The notes under the pieces: generated by a model
Told to the model about the DNA's origin: nothing
Databases searched by the model: none
What the model saw: the letters and a program-made list of their open reading frames with translations, nothing else
Program-made: the position numbers and the translations under genes
Source of the DNA: Pholis gunnellus
Lineage: Eukaryota > Chordata > Actinopteri > Perciformes > Pholidae
Length of the DNA stretch: 64,000 nt
Assembly: GCA_910591455.2 (NCBI GenBank)
Contig: OU342804.1
Span: 10,671,133 to 10,735,132, forward strand
Direction: 5' to 3'
Shown: one piece after another, positions 41,415 through 54,779 of the stretch
How the letters are laid out: each line of letters opens with the position of its first letter
Position numbering within the stretch: position 1 is the first letter of the stretch

Positions 41415-43565
41415 GTATGAGCATGAACTCTGTCTGTAACTTTGACTCACCATAACCATTTGAGAAGTGAAAATAGCCATAAAATGAAACTGCGAAAAAG
41501 CGAAACTGGTGCGCTTTAACTTATTCAAACCAGCCTTTTAAAAATCACCGTTACCCGTCAAAGCTGACAATAGTTGCTCCAAAGCCGTACACAAGACCCA
41601 ATCCTGGCGCCGGCTTCTCAAGGTGTCAATGCTTTTCTGCCACTGCTGGGCTGTGGTGGGTGGGGATACCTGGACGTGCCATGGAGCCCCCTTTCAGCTG
41701 GGAGGCGAGGCTGCGGCGTTGCCAGCTGAGGGGAAGTTCACAAATTAAGAGCCAGGAGAAAGTGTCACAGCGCCTGTGCTCTCACCCCTTTGGTTCTCAT
41801 TAGCTCAGCCGCAGAGCAGCTCTAATCCCTCAGAGAGAATTACAGTGGACATGGGAAGTTTGATTCTCACCAATTACTGTAAGAAAGCACTTTGTTGGCC
41901 TAAACCCTGTGTACCGGTACTGCAGCATATTAACTTTGCAACTTTTGTGGTTCAGCAAAAAGCTGAAATAGGGCCCATTCATCTAAATCCAAGCCCAAAG
42001 TGGGATTTTTCTACCTTCAGTGAAATTAATTGTAAGGTCATCGAGGCTCCAGTCTGGTGTGAGCTAGAACATCATTAGACTCTCCAACCTTAAGGTCCAA
42101 GCACGTTGCCATATCTCAAGTTAAATGTCTTTAACGCCTATGGAATCCTCTGAGAGTTTCTCTGACCTCCAAAGGGAGCTGGCTTAAAGGCACTTATTAA
42201 TCTACCTTGTATTAATTGCAAAAAACTATCCAGCGTGCAAACACGCCCCCCTAGTGTGCCTCCGCTTGTAATTAGGAAGTGTGCTCTGAACAACCCGGGA
42301 ACTCTTGAAGTGGACGTCCACGCTTGAGCCTTCAGAGCAGAAACGGATTGCGTGGCGAATACATTACCGAGACTGTCCGTTTGATTTTAATACGACATTG
42401 ACAATTAAAAAGAGTAGCAGTGGAACTTTGTTTTTTCTCCTTGAGAGTCTCCCGTCCCTCTCAGGCATTACATGAGCAATAGAAGAGCTGCTGTCAATTA
42501 AGAATCAGTGTGGCATTCAGTCCAAGGGAGAGAGAGCGAGCGAGGGGGGGGGGATCTGCAAAGAGTGTCTAATTGGTCTTTGGTGCACAGCACAAACGGG
42601 GCCTTAAAAGTGGCGACGCCGAAGCTCTAGACATGAGATGAAAGTTTATAAAGATGTGTCAAAGCAACCAATTGAAGGCAGGGTGACTCACTGACAGCGG
42701 GGATTATCACGTTCAGCTTCTGCCGCTGGTGCCTCAACTCGGTCGTGTCTTTTGTTTTCTTCCAGTTTTACTCCGAGCCGCAGATAATGTAAGTGATTCA
42801 AAAGAAAGTGCAACAATAAAATATGGTGGTTTGTAGACAATACAGATTCTTGGATGTCTAATTCTCCTCTGTAACTCTCCGCGAGTCGTTCTGCTGGCTG
42901 ACTGACTCCTCAGAAGTACTTGAGAATACTTTTAAAGACGACGTGGAATCCTTCAAAAGTCTTTTTTTCCAAATGTGCCACGGAAAGGATTTCTGTTAAA
43001 AGTTGGATTTCTGTCTTAAGTCTTTGAAGAGTCTCATTAGTATGTTTTTTTTTTTTGTTTTTTTTTCATAACCTGTCAGAAGACAGACATGGCTGTTTCT
43101 TTTGTATCACCTGTCCATATCACCATGTAGGACTTAAAGGCTGCTGTGAAAGTCTTTGATGTCTGCGATGACGGATGGGGACAGAGCGGAAAGAGGTGGT
43201 TTTCTAACTCTCAGTTGTAGAGAATTTGATATCTCTTTGGTGAGTTACTCCATTCATCTCTTAAAAGAATACTACACAATGTGATCGTCTTTTGAGACGG
43301 TCACCGTGTCACGTTAGTCAATCATCACAGTCATAAATTCTTGCTGTGACTTGGCAGAGACATGTCAGACTACACGCTGGACCCGGACCAATCATAGCAA
43401 GCAGTCTCTACATACTTGTATGCGGTTGGAGAGGAAATGCTGGCAGGACTTCTCATTTCCATCTGACACCACGAACAACAAGTGTTTATGGATGTAAACG
43501 TACTTTTATGAATGAACCTGGAACCGTTGAGCGTCACTCAACTGGGAAGGAGGACTGTTTTCACA

Positions 43566-43667
<102 letters not shown>

Positions 43668-46479
43668 CAATAATGGTGACTGGTTACCAGTTCATCGGCA
43701 TGAAATAAAACCATGATGTCGGCACATCGTGATGCATCGGTTGCCTTCCACTATGATCCTCATGCCCCACGTTTGTCTGGTCAAAATCCAATGACTTTAA
43801 ACGATAGAATTGAATGTGTTTACAGAGTGACCAAGTAGATTGTTCTGTGCAAAAAACATATCTGTGCATGTTGACAACAGAAGTAGCGTTTTTTACAACT
43901 ATTACCAGCATCAACATGTCTGCTTGGTGCACGTTTTTTTGCCAGAATTGACGTCCCAACAACGGAGTCAGGTACAGAGTTCTGACAGTTCATGAATGTT
44001 TCAGAGAAACAGGTGTTTCAGTTTAATGGGTGACCGTATTAGCTGGTCCCTTCCAGCCGGATGCGTCTGTGGTTGTTAGTATTTTCTTGCTGTTGTACTG
44101 TTACACGCTAGCTTTCTCCACTAAATGCATGGATATATCTGGCCACTTAATATTGGGTCATTTGCTAATGTCTCCTCCACACTCACTACTAGCATACGGA
44201 TCTGGGAAGTCAGTTTATTTAGGTTGCATTCGTAATCTTTGGAAAAACTGTAAAGTTGTCTATACCTGTTTTTAATACCTAACTATATTTTTGTAGGGAA
44301 TGCTACACAGACCATCTATTATGCTCTGTTGTGTGAAATCATTCAGCTGACGTATATCCGCAATCTTGAATGAAAGACTCCTACTGCCGTGTCAACTCCA
44401 CTGTATTCTGCTATAACACGCTTTGTTTGTGTATTCACCAGATCCTGGCCTCAAATTCATTTAGGCTCCCGAGCAAGTCTGTTGCCAAGGACGCCAAGCT
44501 CACTATTTATTCTGATTAGGCTCAGCAGCACCGTGACCGTATATGTAACTCTTGAAGCTGTTCAGTCAACATGTTGAAAAACGCGCTCTTAGCAAAAAAA
44601 AACGCGCCGCGTGTCATCGGTAGCAGGTGCCAGCGTGCGCAGCGAAACGGTCCTTTCGGTTTCATCGCACACGCTGGTCCTGATGACACTCATGAAAAGG
44701 GCAGTCATCTTTTGTTCTTGGGAGTATCACTCTATCACCTAATAGAATTCTCCAGCAGTCAATAAAACGGATGAATTATGCATATCCGCTAGCAACGGGG
44801 AATTGACAGAGCATGTAAATCAACCCCCTTCCAAAGCCTCCAAGCCATCCGTCTCCTCTCTTCCTTGTCTTCTCGCCTTCATTTAAATATGATTGTGTAT
44901 ATTGCATTTACTTGTGTATAGAGAGAGGGAAGCATGGTGTGGGAAATTTGTTTGCAATTGGACTATTATTGGACTGCAGTGTGACCCTCTTCTCCATATG
45001 TCTCGCATACAAACACACACACACACTACATTATTCGCTTGCTGTTTTCTGGGTGAGAGAAGAAAAGGAATACACACACGCACAACAGTGCATACAAATG
45101 CATAGTTACACGGCTGTCAATGGGACATTTTTCAAAGGAAATGAAAATTGTCTTTTAACCCTATTGTCCATGCCACCATACATTACATTTTTTTACAATA
45201 AGAGATCAAACATTGGAGGTTTAAATCCAAATCCTGCTAGTTTTGCCTCTTAGAAAACCTCAACCTTCATTCAACACTCATTGTAATTATGAACTCCAAA
45301 CAATAAAACCAATACAGAGTTTTTAGCTCCTCATATCAAAACTTATTTAAGTATTACAACTGTAATATGCAATGAAACAGCTAATTCACAACATCCATTT
45401 TTGCAGTAGGCCTTCGAGAAGAATTGTCTTGATGTGGAATTCAAACCACCAGCACTTTGATAACGGTCTGAAGGACGCACCGGGGATGCAGCAGTGAAGA
45501 ATTGGTTCTACTCCTCTTGCAAAGACAGCATGGCCGAGCTAATGCCTCTGCCCTTTAAGCTCACCCAAGCTGACAATCCTTCACATGCAATCATCCATAA
45601 TTGTCTGTATTTTTGACTCGGGCTGCACTATCACGTTGTTCAAGGCTACATTCCTGCTAACTACCAAATATTTGCATTCAAATAGGACTTCAAAGTGAGC
45701 TTCCATAACAAGTAAAACTACAGTATATTATTGTACTACTCTGGACTGCAGCCGCAGCATTCGGGGCAGGTTTTCGTAAGCTGAAGCTACACAGCGGCAT
45801 GACATTTCCCCAAAAGTGAAGCCAAAACATCTAGAACGCTGGTTATTGGTTGGTTGTTTAGTCAGGTAGCGTAGTTTTCTATGGCAATTCAAACGTCGGT
45901 ATCGCAGTCGATCGGTTAGTTGACCGTGAGAAGCCGAAACAGTGCTCGTGATTAATATCCGTTAAATTGTGCAGAACTTTAACCTGCTTTGTTCCCTACA
46001 CCCTTTTTAAGTGCAGTTCCATTGTTAACACCCACACCATCCGCTGCCGTCACTGATCTTTTTAATTCCCACCTTTGGGTTCCAGACCGACCTTAGGACA
46101 CACTGCACCATTCTGCTCTTGTCATGTTGTTTTCAAACCAAGCCACTGCAGTAAAATAAAAAGCACGGGTAGTGCAACCGAACCTTTCAGCCTGCCAGAG
46201 ATGCAACCTATCAATGTTAATGGCCTATGAGTTTCACTTGCTTCTCTCCTCGGAGTGACTATTAGTGAGGTTAATGGCAAATGTCCGCCTCATGCTGAAC
46301 TCTTTCTCATCCTGCAACAGCAGCAGTACTTAGTGGCGTTTCAGATGTCATTGGGAAGCGTAGACTCAGCTGATGGATACAACAGTTACTCGCACCACAG
46401 AGTACAAAGACTTCTGCCTGAGGTGGAATATTGGAGGATTGTAGTTCCTTGTAATCTAAATGTCAGAATGTGAGTATGG

Positions 46480-46740
46480 AAGCACACTCTCCGGCCACTT
46501 CATTAGGTACGCCTTTAAAATCGAATGCGTTCCAGTGCCACAGTTCTGCACATGTGCTTCCTTTTTAGCAAGCTTGACTTTTTTTTTTATAGAAACTTGT
46601 TTGCTGAAGGTGTTTGTTCCTGAGGCGCTGTTGTACTGGACTGAATTATATTGAAATGTGTTTCTAATATTTTACCCACCTCATGCTTGTAAAACACCTC
46701 TGAATATAATAAAGTCCAGTACAACATCTCTGTCTACTAC
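46480..46740. mobile_element. foldback DNA-transposon-like repeat
   Basis: It contains GGCCACTTCATTAGGTAC (about 46494), a phrase recurrent in fish DNA-type repeats. Further on, TTGTACTGGACT-type sequence at 46631-46650 is reverse-complemented at 46705-46724 with 18 of 20 matches. No reading frame of a transposase is visible, so it is non-autonomous or a remnant. The class is uncertain. Confidence 0.5.
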
Positions 46741-47205
46741 AACCTCAATAGTAAACATATAGTTTAGTTAATACATCTCAAAACTGAGCGTTATTCTTTT
46801 TTCAAAGGTAAAATGTATTTCTGAGCATTTGTATTGGATTGCATCAGATTTTGCAGGGCGTACCTTCAAAGTTGCATTCAAGAGTTAAGATCCATTGTGC
46901 GTATTAATATAAACTCTTCTGCTCCACATGTTTCCCTCGTTGAGAGAGGTTGGCATGTACAGTACTGTAGGTGTCCAGCGCATTCTTTCAGACACACAGG
47001 AGGCCCATATGGTCAGAATTCTGCTTAAGAAACCCACATTTATTCAACACTTGTAAAATGATGGACGGCAGCAGCGGAGAGGGTTTAAGGTAATGGAGTG
47101 GTTTTGCCTGCACGTGGGGCCGAGAAAACAAGACAAGCAACATGGTTTTCTGGCAGTGGAGCACTGGAAGCCTCCTTTTAGGATGTCTCTCAGCCTCCAG
47201 CACAT

Positions 47206-47238
<33 letters not shown>

Positions 47239-47256
47239 ACAGGCACATACACACGC
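47206..47256. repeat. imperfect (CA)n tract
   Basis: CA units with G substitutions giving CACGCA repeats. Confidence 0.85.
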
Positions 47257-50094
47257 ACTGGCTCTCTTCAAAGCGTTTCCTGTCATAGCATCTATTGTTC
47301 TTCTCTGCATTCTTGTCATCATTTTGCGTTTATTGTCATGTAGGAATTGAGGATAAGAGGATTACATTGGCCATTGGCGGAATCAACAGCTAGTTGCATT
47401 TTTTGATTGGTTCCAAGAAAATCTCCTGCTGCACGTACTGTAATTTGGCTCCGGACGCAAAAAATTGTGCGGCATCATCCGTTTAAATAGAACTGACAAT
47501 ATGGGTCTTTATTCTCAGACAGCCTGGACCTGCACATTGTCTTTCACAGCATAAAACAACTCACCTTCAGGCTTTACTGTGGCTCTTCCCCAGACATTAT
47601 GTGGATGTATGTCCTATTAAACCGCTTTATAATCCGATGGAGGGCTGGAAGTCTGACGTGACGGGACACACTGGGTTCACATGGCTTCAAGCGCCCCGGC
47701 TGGTCCACCAGAGCCATCTAAAAGTATATAATGCGAGTTATGGGCTGCAGGCTTCATTGTAATATGCACCAATTAAACGATCGGTTTACTCTTAGGGTTA
47801 AAAAAAAAGAAAATAAAGTCAGGTATGCAAGAGCTGTTTTTGTCTCGAGGGCATTGCCGCTCTCCATTACGAGTCAGAGGAAAACAAAAACGTTTTCATG
47901 GCTGAGTCGCTAGAGAAGTCCTTGCCTCTGCCGTTGGCACTAGGTTTTTTTCCTCACCTTTTAATTAAAACAAATTCAATCATTTATTTCCTTAACTGTC
48001 CGATTTATTTCTTCTCTCATTTGTCTCTCACGTTTGTGTCCCCGTACTCTAAAGCTCATATCCAAACAGTTGTCGTTAAAGAACAGAGTCTTGTCTTTTG
48101 GAAGCGGGGAAAAAAAAATTCCCTCCAATCAGCTGTCGGCCCACCTTGGCTGTGAAATGAAAACCCCGCTGCTTTCTTCGCACCTTGAACATGATTCAAA
48201 TTCATGGAGCTGTTTTGATTATGTTTTGGTCAAAAGGGGGAAGTTCAATTTGTGTACACAGATGGTGGAGAGGTTCGTAGACCTGCAGAGTAAAGCGGGA
48301 AAGTGGAGAAAGCAAAATGAACTTGTACTGAGAGAAAAATAGAGAGGAAAGAGGACGCCAAACCTAAAATGGGTTTAGAGATTGCCACTCCATAAATGAT
48401 TAATTCATTTTTTTTTTTGTTGTTGGGACAATTGTGCTTCCACCTGCCTCCCTTCTCGCGCCGCAGATAGCACGACCCACATCCAAACCCTGTCACAGCA
48501 CCGCTGATTGCACTGTGACAGCGCGCGGCACTGTCCATTCTCCCGCAGTAATCTGCAGCTTCCCCTCGCCCAGGTGTGCTGACCTTGCCGCCACTCGGTG
48601 TTACGGACGGCTGAGTCGCCACTCACACATACCAAATGTCCTTCTCTGAAGTCTCGGTGGCTGCCACCGCCTTTCGACAGCCAAACGGCAGCCGAGCGGC
48701 AGAACAGGGGACGAAGATTGTGTTGGGGGACCCGTTTCATGTTGACGGGACATTGTCGACGCCTTTTCTGGAGCAGTTACACACGAGAGAGGATCAGAGG
48801 GAGGAGGATGTTGTTGGAATACAGCAGCGTTGCGTGACCTCCTTTGCACGGCACAACTGTAACAATGTGGAAAGTTGTAGCTGCTGGAAGAGGAATTAAT
48901 AAAGAAAAAGCAAGGCCAATTAGCATCAATGCACCTTGTCTGCCTGACACACTCACCCTGTAATCGTCACGTTGTGTGTGCCGTGTACGCTGCGTACGCT
49001 GTTTTGTAACGAGACAGAAGTGACAGTGGCATCGGTGAGATAATTTAGCCGCTCTTTGTAGAGGAATACAGATAATGAGATTTTAATTAGAGCCTCACTT
49101 TAGCGGCATGTCTCACCAAGGACCTGCAAGCTAATGCACAAGATATCCTTCATATCCTCACAGCAGACGCCTTGTCTTTATTTAAGCGACCACAAATGCT
49201 CCCTCACAATAGCGCAAGGTGTCTTCAGCTCGAGCCAATTTACTCTTGTCTCCCTCCCTCACCGTCTCGAAAAGAAAAAAAAAGTAACACATTCTTTGTT
49301 CCGCAGAGCACTTTAGCCGCTGCAGTGAGATTGACTTACTCTAAACAGAATGAGAAAGTGCCTGGTGGTTTGATATGTGCTGTGTGTTCCTCTTTCAAGT
49401 ACAAGAGAAAGCTGTCAAATGCCTTTTTATGGCGCATGCAGCACTAAAGGCCAAGAGTAGTGAATAGTTGTCCTGGTGAGGCTAACTACAGGAATGCCTG
49501 GCACAGCGAACTCTGGGACGCCTTTCAGGGAAATTTCTCATTCAGCGGGGATTTGACATGCAGAGCCTCTCAACAGAACCCGCCGTTCTCTCGCCCGTCC
49601 ACGGGGAAGCGGTGAATGTACAGAATGGCATTTGGCATTTCCCGTGGTTCTGTGTAATGTTCTGCCGTCTCAGGACCGAGAGAGAAAGCAGCTGCCCACT
49701 TAACGTTACCTCTCCTCCCCCCCCTCCCCCACCTTGAACACTCTCATTCTCTGTCAGACTTCCTGCTGAGTTTTTGCGATGGCTTTCTTTACTATACAAT
49801 CTGCTGCCGTCAGGAACGGGCTGGTTTGCTGTTCGATAGTTCTTTTAGACTCGCGTAGTGATTTTAACTCGTGTTTCCTGTCAGTCCCAACAGGTCAACA
49901 TGGCACTTTTGACCTGCTCCTTGCCTGCAGGTCACAGGTTTGCTGTAATTTCTATACAATGTGAACTTGAGTGCAATAGAAATTGTCGACAACTTCAAGA
50001 CATCTCAACATCCTCTTGATACATCAATCTAGATATTTAACATTATTATCGAGTTTTTGCATTAAAGCAAGGCTAGGTAATACATTTAAAAAAC

Positions 50095-50500
50095 ATTTTT
50101 TGTTATATTTGTTGAAATTATTTTTACAGCAATCAATAAATCAAATGCTCTGACAAAAAAAGAGAACAAATATATGGTTTATGTGGCTGTCGCAGGACTG
50201 AAATAAGTCTGTCTAATCATTTCGTTCGGGCCTGTCTACCTGCACGCACGTTGAGTCGTCCACAAGCTGCTAGCTTGACGGCGCACAGAACAGACTACGA
50301 ACAATAGCCGTGTTCATTGTTTACATTCATCGTGATCATTTTGGGGGAGTGGCTTTGGAGGGAGGTCTGAAGGGACGGGGCTGTCAGTGTTGTCGACTTG
50401 GCTTTCTCGTTACATTTAGACTTTTGGAGCTAGTGCTGCTAGCTACTTCACTGGAATGGGGGTTTCTGTTGCCTTTTCAAATCTGGCTTACTCTTGGTGG
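50095..50500. repeat. dispersed repeat family 1, copy B
   Basis: Partner of 19145-19520, in the same orientation and about 31 kb away in a different neo1 intron. The identity is patchy, which indicates old insertion rather than recent segmental duplication. Confidence 0.75.
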
Positions 50501-51646
50501 CTTCTCCAATGTGGCTGACCCCAGCTTTAATATAAGGTCGAGTTATCATTGCAATTTGGAAAGGCAGTTTCAATCCCGGATCAGTTTACACGTGACCTTT
50601 TTGACCACGGTGCGGGTTAAACGGTGTCTTCATTTGATCTGCGTCAAACACAGGCGGTTGTGTGAGAGTGGTTTCACTGCTGCCAGCTACCCTCAGTGAG
50701 GAAAATGTACAACAACTCTACAAAGCAGCGATCTCCTAATCACATTTAAATCTTTAGCACATATCATTTTGCAATCCTGGCTTTTTGTCAGTCACTGCAG
50801 TCTCTCTGTATGAGACGGTAAGCCCCTCTCACCTGAAATGGAAGCGTTGGCTGACTATTATACTGTCATGCGACTGTGGTTCATGCTGAAGTTAATGGTC
50901 TATTTCATCCCTACAATTCAAGTGAAACAGTGATGTGTTTTCGGTGACAGCAGGTCGAGTGCCATTCGAATGCTCCACTCCAGCACAGACAGACAGACAG
51001 GCAGATGGTCCCAAAGGCCAACGCTGCCAAATTTCAGGACTTGTCGGGGAGAGGGAAGCGGGAGCTCGTGTGGAAGCCCTAGCTAGTCAGCAGTTTGTTT
51101 AAAACTAAATCAACCTGCAGCATAGACTTGTTTTCCTCGGTGCACTCGTCACCTCTGCATGTATCCTCTCTGCGCACAAACCATAATGCACCCATCGTGC
51201 TTTCCTCAGTAGCATCTTTCTCGCCGTGGCCCTCCTTTTGAATTTTCATCTTCCTCAGCCGACCCGCTGCTGCTGCTGCTTCTCTCCCTGCATCTCCGTG
51301 TCTTTGTTTCTGAATGCAGAGTTCTCTGTGAGCTATTGATTTCTGTTTTTTCTTCCCTCTCAGCCTCCTCCCGCTCCCATGCTCCAGTGGTTGTTGATTC
51401 AAGCCAGAGCTTTGGCCACAGACTGCTTTCCCCCTTGGGCCTATTGGGAAAATCAAAGTTAGGACTGTTTGAAATGGAGGAGGGTCGCTGTTCAAAAGGA
51501 GGCCATACAAATAGACGTGTTATATTTTTGGATTATGCGTGAATAGAAATTGGAATGATAAATATTTACTATTGCTCAGTCTGAAAGCCCTGATGTTGCA
51601 CTCGAATGCTTGTTCAGTCCTCCTCTCCTGCCGCTGTGTGTTGCAG

Positions 51647-51674
51647 TTCATCTTTTCATCCATGAAAAGATGAA
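51647..51674. repeat. perfect 13-bp inverted repeat
   Basis: TTCATCTTTTCAT and ATGAAAAGATGAA flank a 2-nt centre (CC). A second, bulged palindrome (GTTCAAGGGTT / AACCTTGAAC) follows at 51750-51773. Confidence 0.85.
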
Positions 51675-52438
51675 TTTTCATAATGATTTAGGGACAAACG
51701 GAGTGAACAGTATTTGGAGCCTGCATGAGAGAAGGAAACTACTCAACATGTTCAAGGGTTGTGAACCTTGAACACCTCTGTCGGTACTGAACAGGAGTTC
51801 TTGCAGTCAGAATCGCGTCTCCTTGAGTTTAGATCGCTGTGTTGTTGTTCTGTAGACGCACGTCACCCCAGTTAATCAACAGCTGATGAAAGAGAACCAA
51901 AACATTTGTTAAGGCGATGTAACAACGATAGTGATGCTGTACAAGCTACAGTACAAGCGCCAGCTGTAGCCTAAATATGACTTTGTACGGTACATGTGCT
52001 CTTTACAAGTATTATTTTATCTCACACGATTCTCGAGCTGTCCATAAATCATGATGGTTGAGATGAATTGTAAATTGTCTTTTTTCAGATCTTTTTTTTT
52101 TTAATTCAGAGAGTTGGTAAACGGTGACAGATGTGGAGTCATCTTCAGGCTAGTAGAACATTGAGCTCGAGACAACCTTTACCACTCAGGTACCTGAATG
52201 AGCCGGAAGGGAGTATTCTTCATGGAAGTGTCCTGTAATGACTTTTTATATATTTCACAAGTCAGTGATGACAAAAAGATGTTGAGGCCTGATGTCTCCT
52301 GCATACGATGCTGACAGTGTTGCATGTGGCAAAGCCCTAAAGATCTTTAATACTATTTATATTGACAAAAAGCAATCGGGAGAAAAGACTTGTTCACAGT
52401 AACGTCACTCATTTTTCTCCCTTTCTTTCCGTCTCCAG

Positions 52439-52575
52439 CGAGGGTCGTGTGGAGCTGCTGGGAGGAGGCAGTGTCCAGATCTCCAATCTCACAGAGGAGG
52501 ACGCCGGCATCTACACCTGCACGGCGGACAACACCAACGCAACCATCGAAGCCCAGGCCCAGCTCTCCATACAAG
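52439..52575 (+). CDS. neo1: neogenin exon encoding the second half of Ig-like domain 3
   Basis: Internal coding exon of 137 nt, phase 2 in and phase 1 out. Its first base completes the Ser codon begun at 41413-41414; reading then starts at 52440 with [14 protein letters not shown]. The second Ig3 Cys lies in GIYTCTADN, after the EEDAG turn. The exon ends [10 protein letters not shown] plus one base. NLT and NAT are possible N-glycosylation sites. The series LLGGGSV, then [10 protein letters not shown], then TIEAQAQL parallels neogenin (AGGSLEIS, EDDAG, ETIEAQAEL, from memory). The acceptor CCGTCTCCAG is good. The donor is GTACCC, which departs from the consensus at +4 and +5. The 151 nt of the previous exon plus 137 nt give 96 whole codons, which supports the pairing. 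Confidence 0.92.
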
Positions 52576-53799
52576 GTACCCTCAAACAACCCACATTGTC
52601 GGCACACACTCGGAACAGTGCCAGAAGCACGGATCAAAATGTTTTTGGGAATATATAAATTGGGAACAAGGTGACTGTGCAGGCTGAAAGTAAAGCAGAG
52701 ACTGGAGATTAGTGAGGAGTGGTGGCAAGTGATGCATTAGTTACTTATGAGAGTGCAGTGGTGGGGAGCTGAAAAGAGTCTCATTTCATCTGATTATATT
52801 TGCGAATGAGCTTATTAAATGTCTTTAGGAGGCACATCACAGGCCTGAAACGAAGCCCCTGACAATATAGTTAGAAGTGAAATAAACTTGTATGCAAACC
52901 ATGTAGAGGTACACAGGCAGGCAACTGAGCCCTATTGAGATGCACTGCACACTATGAAAAATGATATGTTTTGGTAGATCTAGAGGGAGTGTTGACAGTG
53001 AGTGATGTATTCAGCATCAGTAAGGATATGGAGTGTGTGTGTACCTGTTTATATCTGCGGTTTCACATAACTCTTCCTCACACAGGAATAACAGAAAGAT
53101 TTGAGCTGCACGTATTGCTGTCAGGTGAAAGACAAGAACTAGAATTAGAAGAGACTGAAAGAGTAGCTGGCAGCTTTTTTTAGATACCAGATAACATAGT
53201 GAGAAAATGCACATATAGTTCACCTCTGCAACAGGAGCACCATATAGTGTCAAAGACTTCCATACTTCCCAAATACGTTGCTTCAGACTAATCACAAATA
53301 TTAAGTAACTAGTACACAAAATAATCAGCTTTGCTGTTATGCTGTTTTTGTGTTCTCCATGTTACATTACAGCATCAGGACACATTTTCCTGTTTATATA
53401 CAAATTATTGTCAGTTTTTGGGCTTCAGGTAGAAAAGAAGCTCATTCTGCATCTAATTTCATGTCAATTCTGTGAAGAAACCAGACTGCTGATTCTCTAC
53501 TATTACAGAGTTAATGAGCAACTTAAATATTCTCGACATATTCATTTTAAAAGACATGTTTTTTATCAGCTTTAATTATCACACTTTCACAAGCAACAGC
53601 TGCTATTTCCCAAGTGAATGCTGACTAATCTTCGCTTTCAGTCCTCCTTTGAAAGTAAGAACCTAATTTATTCAAGGCTGGTCTAAAATAAATACACAAG
53701 CACGGTCAGTACTCGTTCCATGGTGTGTTTCTGAAACTGGTCTTTGACGGCGTCTTCATTCCCAAAGCACAAAAACAACACACTGATGTAACCCAATTA

Positions 53800-53823
53800 T
53801 TATATATATATATATATATTATA
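53800..53823. repeat. (TA)n microsatellite
   Basis: About 11 TA units. A similar short TA tract is at 2465-2489. Confidence 0.9.
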
Positions 53824-54708
53824 ATGTGGTAACAATAAGCGAGCCATGTGGAGCTTTAACAAGGATTATTTGTCTTTATGTGAGATGTGCTCGCCTCTAC
53901 CCAAACTGTGAATTAACAAATGCAAGTGGCGTTCATGGCACTTCATGTCGGTGGTACATATGGCTGTCTCAAATTATAACTAACTGCAGTATTGCAATGC
54001 AACACTTTTGAAGCCAGTTGCAGGCGATGGCAAGCAACCGCAACAACCTCTATGTTCACACTTTTTCTTTTTTGAATTCTTTGCTGAGCATCATTTCTGC
54101 ACGTAACGCTGCAAGTTTGATGTTCTTTTCTGGTGGTCAAGAGTTGAGAACGTTCAACTTTTGGGTAAGATGCCCAGCCATCCAATCACATAGGAGGAGG
54201 GGCGGGACAGATACCCCAAAGACCAACCGTTGCATCCTACATGTAGGCTACAAGTTTAGAGCAACAACAATTACAACTTCAATACAACTGAAACAATATG
54301 CCAAGTGATCCGAACAATAAAGCTGATATATAGCACTGAAATCAGGATAAATTAAGTAATTTGCAAAAAAAATTGATCGTCAATAATATCGCACTGTTGA
54401 GCCAATCATTATCAACGCAGGGGAACTTACTGCGACAGCGCTAGTGGTACAATAGTTATTAAAAACCACATCCCTTAACTCTAACAATGCAAAATAATGT
54501 ACAGCTATATCAAAGTGTTTATTGACGGATAGCCACTAGATATTCCAATTAACTATAGAAATATACAAAGCACATAAATACCATCTATACATTAGAACAT
54601 GCTGAGAAAAATCCCACCAATTCACATAAATCCATCCTAACACACTTTTCCGACACACCCACAGTAATTGCGTTGTAATTACTGTTGTCAGACTTTGTGT
54701 TGGTGGGA

Positions 54709-54711
<3 letters not shown>

Positions 54712-54778
<67 letters not shown>
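54712..54778. repeat. (CA)n microsatellite
   Basis: 67 bp of perfect CA. Confidence 0.97.
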
Positions 54779-54779
<1 letters not shown>

